From contig NZ_RAWA01000029.1 in NCBI RefSeq assembly GCF_003611675.1, forward strand, positions 1 through 47,354: a stretch of 47,354 bases of DNA, written 5' to 3'. Position numbers and translations under genes: made by a program. Source of the DNA: Corallococcus sp. CA053C. Lineage in GTDB: Bacteria > Myxococcota > Myxococcia > Myxococcales > Myxococcaceae. Below the pieces are notes generated by a model. That model searched no databases and was not told where the DNA came from. It was given only the letters and a program-made list of their open reading frames with translations. Below, in pieces: positions 15,813 through 25,110 of the stretch; the stretch's first letter is position 1; each line of letters starts with the position of its first letter.

Positions 15813-16787
15813 CTACTGCGTGCCCGTCTTCGCCGCGGGCGCCTGGGCGGGAGCGGCCTTCACACCGGTGAGCAGCGGCACGCGGCCCTCCGGGTAGAGC
15901 GCGGTGAGGCGGTCGCCGCGAATCTCCAGCGCGGCCAGGTGGCGGCCGTAGTGGGTGCTGAGGCCGGTGTCGATGACGATGGCGCGGCCCCCGAAGCGGA
16001 CGGAGAGGCGGCCATCCTGGGACGGGGTGTGGCCCATCACCATGCGACGGGCGCCGAAGCGCTCCAGCACCTGGGTGAGGCCCGCGTCCCACTTCGCCTC
16101 GTCTTCGAGGGCGTAGCCGCGGAACCACACCGGGCCGTTGGGATCCACGGCGCCGCCCGGCGGCTGGCCCGGCGTCACGTCCTGCCACACCCAGCGGTTC
16201 ACGGCCTCCAGCGTCGTGCCCGGGACGGTGGGGGCGAGGCCGCCGTGCAGGAAGAGGGTGTCGTTGACGCGGATGACGGCGGGGTGCGTGCGCAGCCACC
16301 GGCCGTAGCGGCCGTCCGCGGCATAGGCGGCGGTGTGTCCGTGGAGGCCCCGGGACTCGGCCGGAGCGTCGGCGGTGGGAGCTTGGTCGGCGAAGGAGGC
16401 GAGCTCTCCGGGCGTGACGTAGCGCAGGTCACCGCGCATGTTCATCAGCTCGTGGTTGCCCAGGAGCGCGTGCACGCGGCCGCCGGCCTTGCGGGCCTCG
16501 GTCTCCAGGCGCATGAGCAACTCGAAGGCGTCGCGGGTGTGGTCGCCCCGGTCGGGCACGTCGCCGGTCTGCACGAGGTGCGCCTTGCCGCCAATCCAGT
16601 GGTCCTTCGCGTCGATGAGGCCCGCGAGCCGGAGCACCTCCTTGAAGGCGTCCACGTCGCCGTGGACGTCCGCGACGGCGACGATGCGCTCCACGCCCTG
16701 GAAGACGAAGGGGTCCTCCTTCGCCTTCGGCGCGGCGGCGGTGGAGAGCGCGGGCAACAGCAGCAGGCAGAGCAGGACGGGACGCAT
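15813..16787 (-). CDS. Secreted metallophosphatase, Shewanella-like (SLP/PPP) type
   Basis: 324 residues from ATG at 16787, with signal peptide MRPVLLCLLLLPALSTAAA. The calcineurin-like metal-site motifs are complete: ADVHGD (D-x-H), TGDVPDRGD (GDxxDRG), LLGNHELMN (GNHE), LFLHGGL and VMGHTP. The spacing, and the DRG and GNHE forms, match PPP-type protein phosphatases of the Shewanella-like subgroup, which in bacteria are often periplasmic. It removes phosphate from phosphoproteins or small phosphoesters; the real substrate is unknown. It starts 8 bases after the stop of the membrane-protein gene and is probably co-transcribed. The tail (AAPAQAPAAKTGTQ) is low complexity. Confidence 0.88.
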   Translation of the reverse strand: MRPVLLCLLLLPALSTAAAPKAKEDPFVFQGVERIVAVADVHGDVDAFKEVLRLAGLIDAKDHWIGGKAHLVQTGDVPDRGDHTRDAFELLMRLETEARKAGGRVHALLGNHELMNMRGDLRYVTPGELASFADQAPTADAPAESRGLHGHTAAYAADGRYGRWLRTHPAVIRVNDTLFLHGGLAPTVPGTTLEAVNRWVWQDVTPGQPPGGAVDPNGPVWFRGYALEDEAKWDAGLTQVLERFGARRMVMGHTPSQDGRLSVRFGGRAIVIDTGLSTHYGRHLAALEIRGDRLTALYPEGRVPLLTGVKAAPAQAPAAKTGTQ

Positions 16788-16795
16788 GGGCTTCC

Positions 16796-18175
16796 TTACG
16801 AGGGAGGCGACAGGAACCGGGAGGGGAGCGCGCGCAGGAACTGCGCATCCTTCCAATCCCAGACGCGCTCGGGCGCGCTGTCCACGTTCACCGGAACGGA
16901 GTTCCAGGCATGGACGGCGAAGGTCGAGGAAGCGCGCCAGTGGAGCAACACGCTGCACACCGCGGTCACGGTGAGCACGCCCGCGAGGAGGCGGTGCTGC
17001 CGGGGGGCCTCCACCGCGGTCTGCACGGGGAACGCGAGGAAGTAGACGAGGTAGGGCAGCACGTCGGTGAAGAAGCGCGGGCCCACGGAGTGTCCCGCCC
17101 ACCACATGGGGAAGGCGGAGATGGCCACCCAGTGCAGGAGCGGGATGACGGCGAACGCGACCTCGTAGGGCTCCAGGCCGCGGCGGCGCCACTGCTGGAC
17201 GAAGCCCACGGCGCTGAGCACGAGGAACGGCGAGAAGACGAAGAGGCCTCGCGAGGGGCTGACGAGGTGGGCGGCCAGCGCCATGAAGAACCGGCCGGGG
17301 ACCAGGTGCAATGAGGTCTGGTAGTAGGGCGACAGCAGGGCGCCGTAGATGGCCAGGTTGTACGCGCAGAAGGGAATGGCCACGAGCGTCGCGCCCGCGA
17401 AGTAGACCGGGAGCTGGCGCCAGAAGCGCAGCGCGAGGTACGCGGTGACGACGATGACGCTGAGGGAGTTGGTGGGGCGGCAGACGTAGCCGAGCGCGAC
17501 CGTGAGGCCCAGGAGGAACGCGGTTCGCGCGGTCTGGACGGGCCGGGCCAGCAGCAGGACGATGCAGCAGACGGCGAGGAGGCTGGGTGCGTGCTGCCAG
17601 AGCACCCGACTCGCGGTGGAGTACACCGTGGTGCCCAGCCCGAAGAGCAGGACGGTGGCGAGCGCCGCGCGAGGGGACACCCGCCTGCGCAACGCGACGA
17701 GGAGCACGCCCGCGGCGGCGCAGACGTAGAACGACGCGATGAGCTGTTCGGTGCGGTGGTAGGAGCCCAGGTCGATGAGCCCGGTGCGCTGGAACATCTC
17801 CAGCCAGGACAACGCGCGCCCCCCGAGCGGCCCCAGGTGGGGCAGCAGCGGCCTCACGAGCGAGAAGAACCCCTCGGCGGCGGCCACGAACGGGAGCGCC
17901 GAGACCATCACCCCGGGCGGGTAGACGTAGTAGACCCGGCCACCGAACTCACTGTGCGCGTAGTCCGTCCCTGGCGTGAACGTGGGCCTGAACTCGTCCA
18001 GGTCGGTGTTGCCTTCATGAAGGATGCTGGCCGCGGACGGGATGGACCACAGCGAGTCCATCTGCATCTGCACCTTGCTCGCGGTGTAGACGCCAAAGAG
18101 GCCCAGGCACAGCAACCAGAGCGCTCGCGGGGAGGCCGCGAAGTCGCGGCGGGGCGGAAGGGGCGGGGTCTGCAC
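16796..18175 (-). CDS. Polytopic membrane protein, possibly GT-C-type glycosyltransferase
   Basis: 459 residues with about ten hydrophobic segments spread along the chain, beginning at residue ~17 (ALWLLCLGLFGVYTAS). The first loop after TM1 is long, acidic and aromatic, and ends in VYYVYPPG. This layout, with a large first extracytoplasmic loop and a C-terminal non-hydrophobic tail, is typical of GT-C glycosyltransferases that use lipid-linked sugars. I cannot see a confident catalytic D-x-D/E motif, so the enzyme class is tentative. It is located between a nucleotide-sugar enzyme gene and a secreted phosphatase gene on the same strand, which supports a role in sugar transfer at the envelope. 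Confidence 0.7.
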   Translation of the reverse strand: MQTPPLPPRRDFAASPRALWLLCLGLFGVYTASKVQMQMDSLWSIPSAASILHEGNTDLDEFRPTFTPGTDYAHSEFGGRVYYVYPPGVMVSALPFVAAAEGFFSLVRPLLPHLGPLGGRALSWLEMFQRTGLIDLGSYHRTEQLIASFYVCAAAGVLLVALRRRVSPRAALATVLLFGLGTTVYSTASRVLWQHAPSLLAVCCIVLLLARPVQTARTAFLLGLTVALGYVCRPTNSLSVIVVTAYLALRFWRQLPVYFAGATLVAIPFCAYNLAIYGALLSPYYQTSLHLVPGRFFMALAAHLVSPSRGLFVFSPFLVLSAVGFVQQWRRRGLEPYEVAFAVIPLLHWVAISAFPMWWAGHSVGPRFFTDVLPYLVYFLAFPVQTAVEAPRQHRLLAGVLTVTAVCSVLLHWRASSTFAVHAWNSVPVNVDSAPERVWDWKDAQFLRALPSRFLSPPS

Positions 18176-18233
18176 GGAGCCCCTTCTAGCGAATCCGTCC
18201 CGGGACCGTGAGCGGTGTTGTCCCGCGGGCTTC

Positions 18234-19379
18234 CTAGCGCAGGGCGTCCAGACGCGGACGGAGTCGCTGCGCCACCCGGGGCAGGTCGTCAGGCCCCTTC
18301 ACCGGCTCGAAGCGGCTCGTCGCCGGAGCCGTGCGGTCCACCTCGATGAAGGCCACCGGCAGCAGCGGCTTTCCATCCGGGCGGGTGAGGCTGCTGGCCT
18401 CCGCCGTCACCTGCTCGAACTGGAGCACCGGCGCGCCGTCCACCTTCTTGGAGACCACCCGGTAGGGAATCGGAACCTCCGCGCCAATCATCGCCTCCAA
18501 TTCGAAGGTGATGTTGTTGGTGGAGATGAAGGCGTGCTGCGTGGGGTCCACCTTCTCCACGAGCTGGAGCTGGCCGGCCAGGCGCACCGGCGCGGCGCCC
18601 GCGTCCAGCGCTCCGCTGGGATTGACCCTGGGCGTCACCTCCACCGTCATGGCGCAGCCGCGTTGCAGGTGCATCCCGATGACGACCGGGTCGAGCGTCG
18701 CCGCGAGGTTGTCCACGTTGGAGAAGTACACGCAGCGCACGCCGCGCTGGCGCAGCGTGTCCCCCACCCCGCTCTCGCGCAGCGCGCGGAAGACGTCCCC
18801 GTGGCCGGAGGGCGCGAAGGACAGCTGGCCGTCCGCCTCGTGGAACAGGCCACCGTCCGGCGTGAGCCGGGGCAGCATCCGCTGGCGGAAGAGGAACACG
18901 TCCTTGCCCGTCCCCCGTGCCTCCAGGTGCGCGGCGATGGCCTCGTGCGTGAGGTAGGACGTCATCACCGCCACGGGCACCGGGCGCCCCAGGCGCGTCC
19001 CCAGCCGGCGCGCCTCCGCGAGCTTGAGGTCCAGGAAGGTGTTCTGCCCCACCACGGGCACGAGCCCCTTCACCACGCCTCCGAAGCGCGTCCCGGCGCC
19101 ACCGGCCACCACCAGGGCGGCCACCTGCCCCAGGCGGAGCGCCTGCTCGCCCCGGGCCCGGCAGACCTCGTAGTCGGGCGTGCCCTCGCGCGGGAGGGAC
19201 TGCACGTCCCCCTGCCGCAGCGGCTCCAGGGCTCCCGCGAGGGGCCGCGACTCCACCAACTCACCGCGCTGATAACGGGCGAGCAGCGCACGGAAGCTGG
19301 CCGCGTCGAAGCCATCGCGCGCGAGCCGGGGATCATCGAGCGCTGCGTCCAGGGTCTGGGTATTCACGCGGGTCAACAT
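18234..19379 (-). CDS. UTP--hexose-1-phosphate uridylyltransferase (UDPGP family)
   Basis: 381 residues from ATG at 19379; an ATG eight codons upstream (19403) is also possible. The nucleotide-binding loop [16 protein letters not shown] (about residues 95-110) matches the GGxGTRxG...K pattern. [11 protein letters not shown] (uridine contact) and [13 protein letters not shown] (N-x-DN metal site) are typical of eukaryotic-type UDP-glucose pyrophosphorylase and UDP-GlcNAc pyrophosphorylase. It makes UDP-sugars from UTP and sugar-1-phosphate. The GHGD form favours the UDP-glucose branch, but the sugar is not certain. It is the first gene of a probable minus-strand set with the membrane protein (58 bases downstream) and the phosphatase. 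Confidence 0.85.
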   Translation of the reverse strand: MLTRVNTQTLDAALDDPRLARDGFDAASFRALLARYQRGELVESRPLAGALEPLRQGDVQSLPREGTPDYEVCRARGEQALRLGQVAALVVAGGAGTRFGGVVKGLVPVVGQNTFLDLKLAEARRLGTRLGRPVPVAVMTSYLTHEAIAAHLEARGTGKDVFLFRQRMLPRLTPDGGLFHEADGQLSFAPSGHGDVFRALRESGVGDTLRQRGVRCVYFSNVDNLAATLDPVVIGMHLQRGCAMTVEVTPRVNPSGALDAGAAPVRLAGQLQLVEKVDPTQHAFISTNNITFELEAMIGAEVPIPYRVVSKKVDGAPVLQFEQVTAEASSLTRPDGKPLLPVAFIEVDRTAPATSRFEPVKGPDDLPRVAQRLRPRLDALR

Positions 19380-19530
19380 AGAGCCGCGCTCCGCCGCGTG
19401 CATCGTTCCCGGGGACAGGGTGTGCGTCCAGACTTCCGCCCTGCCCTGCCGGGCCGCTTCGCGAGCGGGACTGGCGCGCCCGGCTGCGGCAGCAGGGCAG
19501 GGCCCGGGGAAATCAGCGAGGATGCGCGCC

Positions 19531-19989
19531 ATGCAAATCTGGGTCGACGCCGATGCCTGTCCCGGGCCCGTGCGGGACATCCTCCTGCGCGCCGTCCAGC
19601 GCCTGAAGGTCCCCATCGTCTTCGTGGCGAACAAAGCCCTGTCGCTGCCGCGCCTGGCGTGGGTCTCCACGGTGCAGGTGGGCGCGGGGCTGGACGTGGC
19701 GGACCGGCACATCGCCACCTCCGCGAAGGCCGGGGACCTGGCCGTCACGCAGGACATCCCGCTGGCCGCGCTGCTCGTACCCAAGGGCGTCGTGGTGATG
19801 GATCCGCGCGGGGAGCTGTTCACGCCGGAGAACATCGACGAGCGGCTGTCGGTGCGGAACTTCATGCAGGACCTGCGCGACAGCGGCGTCACCACCGGCG
19901 GTCCCAGCAGCTTCTCGCCGCAGGACCGTCAGCAGTTCGCCGCCACGCTGGACCGCGAGCTCACCCGGCTGGTGAAGCAGCAGGGCTGA
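19531..19989 (+). CDS. YaiI/YqxD (UPF0178, DUF188) family protein
   Basis: 152 residues from ATG 19531; another ATG at 19522 adds three residues. It opens with [19 protein letters not shown] and has [10 protein letters not shown]-type and [16 protein letters not shown] segments, all diagnostic of the family. It is a PIN-like/NYN-like fold with conserved Asp residues (D6, D8), so a nuclease role has been suggested; the biochemical function is not established. Length matches the family. It converges on the downstream lipoprotein gene with 9 bases between the ends. Confidence 0.92.
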   Translation: MQIWVDADACPGPVRDILLRAVQRLKVPIVFVANKALSLPRLAWVSTVQVGAGLDVADRHIATSAKAGDLAVTQDIPLAALLVPKGVVVMDPRGELFTPENIDERLSVRNFMQDLRDSGVTTGGPSSFSPQDRQQFAATLDRELTRLVKQQG

Positions 19990-19998
19990 GCGCTTTGG

Positions 19999-20541
19999 CT
20001 ACCGGCCGCTCGCGCCGCCACTGCCCTCCACCGGGGGCGTGCCCGTGGTGGGCGCCATCGGGCTCACCCCGATGCCCTTGTTGCGATTCCACGCGGGCGG
20101 GGTGATGTCCAACCGCGCGCCCGGGTTCTGCGACGGGCCGGGCTCCGGCGCCAGGTCGTCCACCGCGCGCAGGTCGATGCTGCCGGAGCCGCCGGTCCCC
20201 AGCGTGTTGATGTCCACGCACTGGTAGTCGTCCGGGTTCGCGGAGCCGGAGCCGCCGGTGCCGGTGTCCTCGGCCTCGGCGGCGGCCTTGGCGCCCGCGT
20301 CACCGTAGGGGTTCATGCCGTGGGCGCGCAGCATCGCCTGCGTGCGGGGGGACTCCTCCACGTCCCAGGAGAACTCATCGCTGGAGAACGGATCGCGGGT
20401 CCCCGCCCCCGATTCCGGATCCTGCGAGGTGGAGCCCGAACCGCCCGTGCCCTTCGGGTTGTCCGCCGTGCCTGAGGCGCCCTGGTGGGCACAGCCTCCG
20501 AGCAGGAGTGCGGTCAGCGTGGCCATGAGCGGAAGTTTCAT
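19999..20541 (-). CDS. Lipoprotein with three GTGGSGS repeats
   Basis: 180 residues from ATG at 20541, preceded by GGAGGA. The signal peptide ends with lipobox LLGGC (Cys about residue 17). The mature protein is low complexity and probably disordered. The heptad GTGGSGS occurs three times, as PKGTGGSGSTSQ, DTGTGGSGSANP and TLGTGGSGSIDL, each followed by an acidic segment. No known domain. It is most likely a surface-exposed or periplasmic lipid-anchored protein, and the repeats may be flexible linkers or a processing or binding motif. Confidence 0.7.
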   Translation of the reverse strand: MKLPLMATLTALLLGGCAHQGASGTADNPKGTGGSGSTSQDPESGAGTRDPFSSDEFSWDVEESPRTQAMLRAHGMNPYGDAGAKAAAEAEDTGTGGSGSANPDDYQCVDINTLGTGGSGSIDLRAVDDLAPEPGPSQNPGARLDITPPAWNRNKGIGVSPMAPTTGTPPVEGSGGASGR

Positions 20542-20660
20542 CGGGGGTTCCTCCACAAGTGTCATCCGCTTCTCAAGGTGGACGCACTCGCGGCGGGAGC
20601 AAGCGACAGGGGCCGGCCGGGCCAGCGGCCCCGCTCCAGGTCGGAGCCCGCGCCGGGGCC

Positions 20661-22010
20661 TCACGAGTCCCGGGAGGCCGTGCCCGCGTGCAGGCAGGCC
20701 AGCGCCGCCACGGTGAGCGACTCACAGCCCTTGCGCAGCGAGCCCTCGCGGTCCGGCGCATACAGGGAGGTATGCGGCCCCGGCAGGTGCGAGACCTTCT
20801 CCAGCGGGGTGGTGCCTGGAGCCTCGTTCCAGGCCTTCAGCGGCGTGACGCCCATGAACCAGAACGCCGTGGGCACGGCCTGCCGTGGCCCCTGGGCAAA
20901 GCGCGGGAAGTCCTCGCTCTGGGGGACGAGCATGCCCGGCACCAGCGCGCCGCTCCCGAACCAGCCCGCGTGCGCGTCGCGGATCCGCCGCAGCAGGGCC
21001 GGGTCGTTGTAGTTCACCGGCGAGCTCGACAGCACCTCCACCTGGGGAGGCCGGGGCGCGGCTGAGGCCTCGGCATCAGCCTTCGCGATGCGCTCGATGG
21101 CGGCGAGCACGCGGGCCTGCACCGCGTCGTCTTCGGTGCGCACCGTCAACTCCAGCAGCGCCTCGTAGGGAATCACGTTGGCGCGCGTGCCCGCCTGGAA
21201 GTGGCCCACCGTCACCACCGCCGCCTCCTGCGGCGACAGCTCGCGCGACACGATGGTCTGCAGGCGCATCACCAGGCTTGCCCCCATCACCACCGGGTCC
21301 ACCGCCAGGTGGGGCGTCGCCCCATGCGCGCCCCTCCCGAAGAGGCGGATGCGCACGTTCGCCGAGCCCATCATCGTCGCGCCCTCGCGGTGCATGAACG
21401 CGCCCACCGGCAGCGGCGCGGTGTGCTGGCCCAGCACGACGTCCGGCGTGCCGAAGCGCGCATAGAGTCCGTCCTCCAGCATCGCTCGCGCGCCCTGGAG
21501 CGTCTCCTCCGCCGGCTGGGCCACCACCATCACGGTGCCGCGCCACGCATCGCGCGAGCGCGCCAGCAGCGCCGCCGTGCCCGTCAGGCACACGGTGTGG
21601 ACGTCGTGGCCGCACGCGTGCATCACCGGCTCGCCGTCTGGCGTCGTCACGTGGCTTGCGTACGACAGTCCCGTCTTCTCCTCGATGGGCAGCGCGTCCA
21701 TGTCCCCGCGCAGCATCACGGTGGGCCCGTCCCCGTTGCACAGCAGGCCCACCACGCCGTGGCCTCCAATGCCCCGGGTCACCTCGTAGCCCTCGGCCTC
21801 CAGCCTCCGCGCCACCTCGGCGGCGGTGTGCGCTTCCTGCGCGGACAGCTCCGGATGTTGATGCAGGTCGCGGTAGAGCGCGTCCACGTCCGGCAGCACC
21901 GCGTCCAGGTGCTTGAGGACGCGGCGGGCGCGTGCGTTCAGTTCGGGCTGCGGCGGCTCGTGCGGGCCTTCCCGTTCCAAGGCGACCTGCGATTCAACGT
22001 CGTTGTTCAT
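20661..22010 (-). CDS. M20 family metallo-amidohydrolase
   Basis: 449 residues from ATG at 22010. It follows the M20D aminoacylase/hippurate hydrolase plan: LHQHPELSAQE, GDMDALPIEEKTGL, MHACGHDVHT (Cys and His metal ligands with GHD), QPAEETLQGA (catalytic Glu), HTAPLPVG, and the last ligand in PGPHTSLYAP. Residues between are the dimerisation lid. Such enzymes cleave N-acyl or amide bonds of amino acids and can act in self-resistance or prodrug maturation. It lies ~960 bases from the megasynthase start but on the opposite strand, so a link to that pathway is only a possibility. A 60-residue N-terminal extension precedes the domain. Confidence 0.9.
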   Translation of the reverse strand: MNNDVESQVALEREGPHEPPQPELNARARRVLKHLDAVLPDVDALYRDLHQHPELSAQEAHTAAEVARRLEAEGYEVTRGIGGHGVVGLLCNGDGPTVMLRGDMDALPIEEKTGLSYASHVTTPDGEPVMHACGHDVHTVCLTGTAALLARSRDAWRGTVMVVAQPAEETLQGARAMLEDGLYARFGTPDVVLGQHTAPLPVGAFMHREGATMMGSANVRIRLFGRGAHGATPHLAVDPVVMGASLVMRLQTIVSRELSPQEAAVVTVGHFQAGTRANVIPYEALLELTVRTEDDAVQARVLAAIERIAKADAEASAAPRPPQVEVLSSSPVNYNDPALLRRIRDAHAGWFGSGALVPGMLVPQSEDFPRFAQGPRQAVPTAFWFMGVTPLKAWNEAPGTTPLEKVSHLPGPHTSLYAPDREGSLRKGCESLTVAALACLHAGTASRDS

Positions 22011-22231
22011 GGCGTGCGTCTCCTGGCCGGAACGCGCGGGTGGAGGGGGGCGTCGGGCCAACGCTCAAGGTGGAAGTCCCGGGGTGCACTTCCCAGCGCG
22101 GGAGCAGGGAGGCGGCCGGGAGCCCGCGTCGGGGCCGCACGCCCTTCCCTCCGGGGTGACGTGGGCCTTCAGGGCACCGCCTGTCCGTTCGTTGTCCGTC
22201 CCTTCCCGGGAGGGCACCTTGAAGGACGCGC

Positions 22232-22873
22232 ATGGAACAGCAGAAGGGGGCGGTAATGAGGCGAGGGATGGGATTGGGGCTCTGTCTGTTGGGGCTGATG
22301 GGCGGGACCGCGGGGGCGCAGGCGCCTCCGGACGACGCGCCCACGCGGGCGCGGCACGTGGAGTGGAAGGGGCCTTACTTCCTGCTGGGCCTGGGCGTGG
22401 AGGGCTACACGGGCAAGCTCGCCCCCAATCTGGATCCGGGGCTGTCGTACGGCGTCGTCCTGGGGTACCGGACCAACGACTACCTGGGCGTGGAGGTGGG
22501 CTACAGCGGCGGCGCCAGCAACATCACCATCTCCGAGAGCGGGACGCCCGGCAACCCGGACATCGTGCGCAACGGCGCGCAGGCGGCGGTCACGCTGGGC
22601 CTCTCCTCGCTGCGGCTCCAGCCCTACGTGCTGGCGGGCATCGGCGTCGAGCGCTACTCGGTGCGCTCGGGGAACTTCTTCCGGTTCCTCGACGATACGG
22701 GAGGCTACGCGCCTGTAGGGGCGGGGCTGCGGTACCAGCTCAACCCCCACCTCACGGCGGAGGTGCGCGGCAGCTACAGCTTCCTCTTCAGTCAGGACTT
22801 CGCGCGCGCGCAGGACCTGGGTGCCGGGGACGGTCGCTACCTGGGCGTGCTCCAGATTGGGGGTAGCTACTGA
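22232..22873 (+). CDS. Outer-membrane beta-barrel protein
   Basis: 213 residues from ATG 22232 with AAGGA upstream; an ATG at 22256 is the other option and gives a cleaner signal peptide (MRRGMGLGLCLLGLMGGTAGAQA). The mature part has eight or so amphipathic strands rich in Gly, Tyr and aromatics (GPYFLLGLGVEGY, YLGVEVGYSGG, RLQPYVLAGIGVERYSV), as in small opacity/OmpW-like barrels. It ends GVLQIGGSY with an aromatic last residue. The role is structural or pore-forming and unknown. The next gene on the strand, 101 bases on, is the megasynthase. Confidence 0.75.
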   Translation: MEQQKGAVMRRGMGLGLCLLGLMGGTAGAQAPPDDAPTRARHVEWKGPYFLLGLGVEGYTGKLAPNLDPGLSYGVVLGYRTNDYLGVEVGYSGGASNITISESGTPGNPDIVRNGAQAAVTLGLSSLRLQPYVLAGIGVERYSVRSGNFFRFLDDTGGYAPVGAGLRYQLNPHLTAEVRGSYSFLFSQDFARAQDLGAGDGRYLGVLQIGGSY

Positions 22874-22950
22874 GCGGCGCATGGACGGAGGGCGGGCTCG
22901 CGGGGGCGGTGAGGTCTTGAGGTATCGTTCGGGCAGGTGCGGGCTCCCCC

Positions 22951-22964
22951 GATGCGCCCGCATC
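22951..22964 (+). promoter_or_regulatory. Small inverted repeat before the megasynthase start
   Basis: GATGCG and CGCATC form a short hairpin with a minimal loop, 10 bases before the ATG at 22975. No Shine-Dalgarno sequence is evident, so the hairpin or the C-rich stretch after it may affect translation. Significance is uncertain. Confidence 0.25.
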
Positions 22965-22974
22965 TCCGCTCCCC

Positions 22975-25110
22975 ATGCCCGTCACCCTGATCGATCTCCT
23001 CGAAGAGCGAAGCACGCGCCGTCCGGACCCGAGGCTCTACACATTCCTGGAGGACGACGCGGAGGTGACGCTCACCCGCGGTGAGCTCGCCGTGCAGGCG
23101 CACCGCATCGCCGCCGCGCTCCAGGCGCTCGCGTCCCAGGGGGAGCGGGCGGTCCTGCTCTACCCGCCGGGCGCGGACTACCTCGCGGGCTTCTTCGGGT
23201 GCGTGTGCTCGGGGCTGGTGGCGGTGCCGGCGTATCCGCCGGATCCGTCGCGGCTGGAGCGCACCCTGCCCCGGCTGCGAGCGCTCATCGCGGACTCGGG
23301 GGCCACGGTGGTGCTCACCACGTCCGTCATCCTGTCGATGGCGGAGTTCCTCTTCACGGATGCGCCGGAGCTGCGCGCGCTGAAGTGGGTGGCGACGGAT
23401 GCGCTGGCGCCGGGCGGCGAGGCGGCGTGGAAGCGGCCGGACGTGAAGGCCGACACGCTGGCATTCCTCCAGTACACATCGGGCAGCACGGGCACGCCTC
23501 GGGGCGTGATGCTGAGCCACGGCAACCTGCTGCACAACCTGGACGCCATCCGCCGGGCGTTCCAGACGCGCGACGACAGCGTGGGTGTCATCTGGCTGCC
23601 GCCGTACCACGACATGGGGCTCATCGGCGGGGTGCTGGTGCCGCTGGCGCAGGGCTTCCACACCGCGCTGATGTCGCCGCTGTCGTTCCTCAAGAGGCCG
23701 CGAGCGTGGCTGGAGGCGTTGACCCGGTTTGGCGGCACCATCAGCGGCGGGCCGAACTTCGCGTTCGAGTTGTGCGTGCGGCGCATCCCGCCGGCGGAAC
23801 GGCAGGGCCTGGACCTGAGCCGCTGGGAGGTGGCGTTCTGCGGCGCGGAGCCCATCCGTCCGGAGACGCTGGCGCGCTTCACGGAGGCGTTCGCGCCGCA
23901 GGGGTTCCGGCGCGAGGCGTTCTACCCGTGCTACGGGCTGGCGGAGGCGACGCTCATCGTCTCTGGAGGCGCGAAGGAGGCCGCGCCCGTGCTGCGCGAC
24001 GTGGACGCGGCGGCGCTGGAGGCGGGACAGGTCCGAGCGCCCGAGCGGCAGTCCCGGACGCTGGTGGGCTGCGGCGCGACGCTGCCGGATCAGCACCTGC
24101 TCGTCGTGGACGCGGAGTCCGGGCGGGTGCTGGCGCCGGGCGAGGTGGGAGAGGTCTGGGTGAAGGGGCCCAGCGTGGCGCAGGGTTACTGGCGGCAGCA
24201 GGAGGAGTCCGCGCGGGTCTTCGGCGCGCGCACCGCCGCGGGGGAAGGACCGTTCCTGCGCACCGGGGACCTGGGGTTCCTGGACGCGGGGGAGCTGTAC
24301 GTCACGGGGCGCGCCAAGGACCTGATCATCCTGCGCGGCCGGAACCTGTATCCGCAGGACCTGGAGAGCGTGGTGGAGGAGAGCCACCCCGCGCTGCGGC
24401 CCGGGTGCGGCGTGGCGTTTGGAGTCGAGGTGGACGGCGAGGAGCGCCTCGTCGTGGTGCAGGAGGTGGATCCGCGCAAGTGGGACGGAGACGCCGCGCC
24501 GTTGCTGGGTGCGCTCCGGCGACGGCTGGCGGAGACGTATGAGGTGATGCCGCACGCGGTGGTGCTCATCGAGCCCGGGAGCCTGCCGAAGACGTCCAGT
24601 GGCAAGGTGCAGCGCAGGGCCACGCGCGCGGCGTTCCTCGCGGGTGGGCTGCGTGAGTTGCATGCGTGGCGCGCGCCTGAGCTGGAGGCACGCGGCGTTG
24701 ATTCAGGCCCCCGTGAGCGCGCGCGAGTTCAGGTGGAGGCGTTCGACACACGCGCTCCGGCTTCGGAGCTGGAATCGCAGGTGCTCGCGTTGGTGGAGCA
24801 ACCTGGCACGCGTGCGCAGGCTGCGGCAGCAGCGGCGCAGGTGGGTGCCCAGGCGGGAATCATTGGCACGCGTGCGCCGGCTTCGGAGCTGCAGTCCCTC
24901 GTGCTCGCGCGGGTGGCCGCGCGCGTGGGAACCCGCGTGGAGGACCTGGATGTCCATGCGCCGCTGACGCACTACGGGTTGGATTCGCTGGCGGCGGTGG
25001 AGCTGGCGCATTCGCTGGAACAGGCCCTGGGCATGCCCGTGCCCATGGAGGCGCTGCTGCGGGGCGCGAGCGTGGCGGAGCTGGTGCGCGAGGCGACGGC
25101 CGGAGTGGCT
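22975..25110 (+). other. Loading module: FAAL and ACP
   Basis: Residues 1 to ~572 are a fatty-acyl-AMP ligase: YTSGSTGTPRG P-loop, then the FAAL-type stretch with FCGAEPIRPETL and AFYPCYGLAEATL, and a C-terminal KTSSGKVQRR. FAALs activate a free fatty acid as the acyl-adenylate and hand it to the neighbouring carrier without CoA. The ACP (about 24880-25110) has YGLDSLAAVEL with the phosphopantetheine Ser at residue 671. The linker between them contains a partial copy of the ACP first helix (see findings). Chain length of the acid cannot be read from the sequence. Confidence 0.9.
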
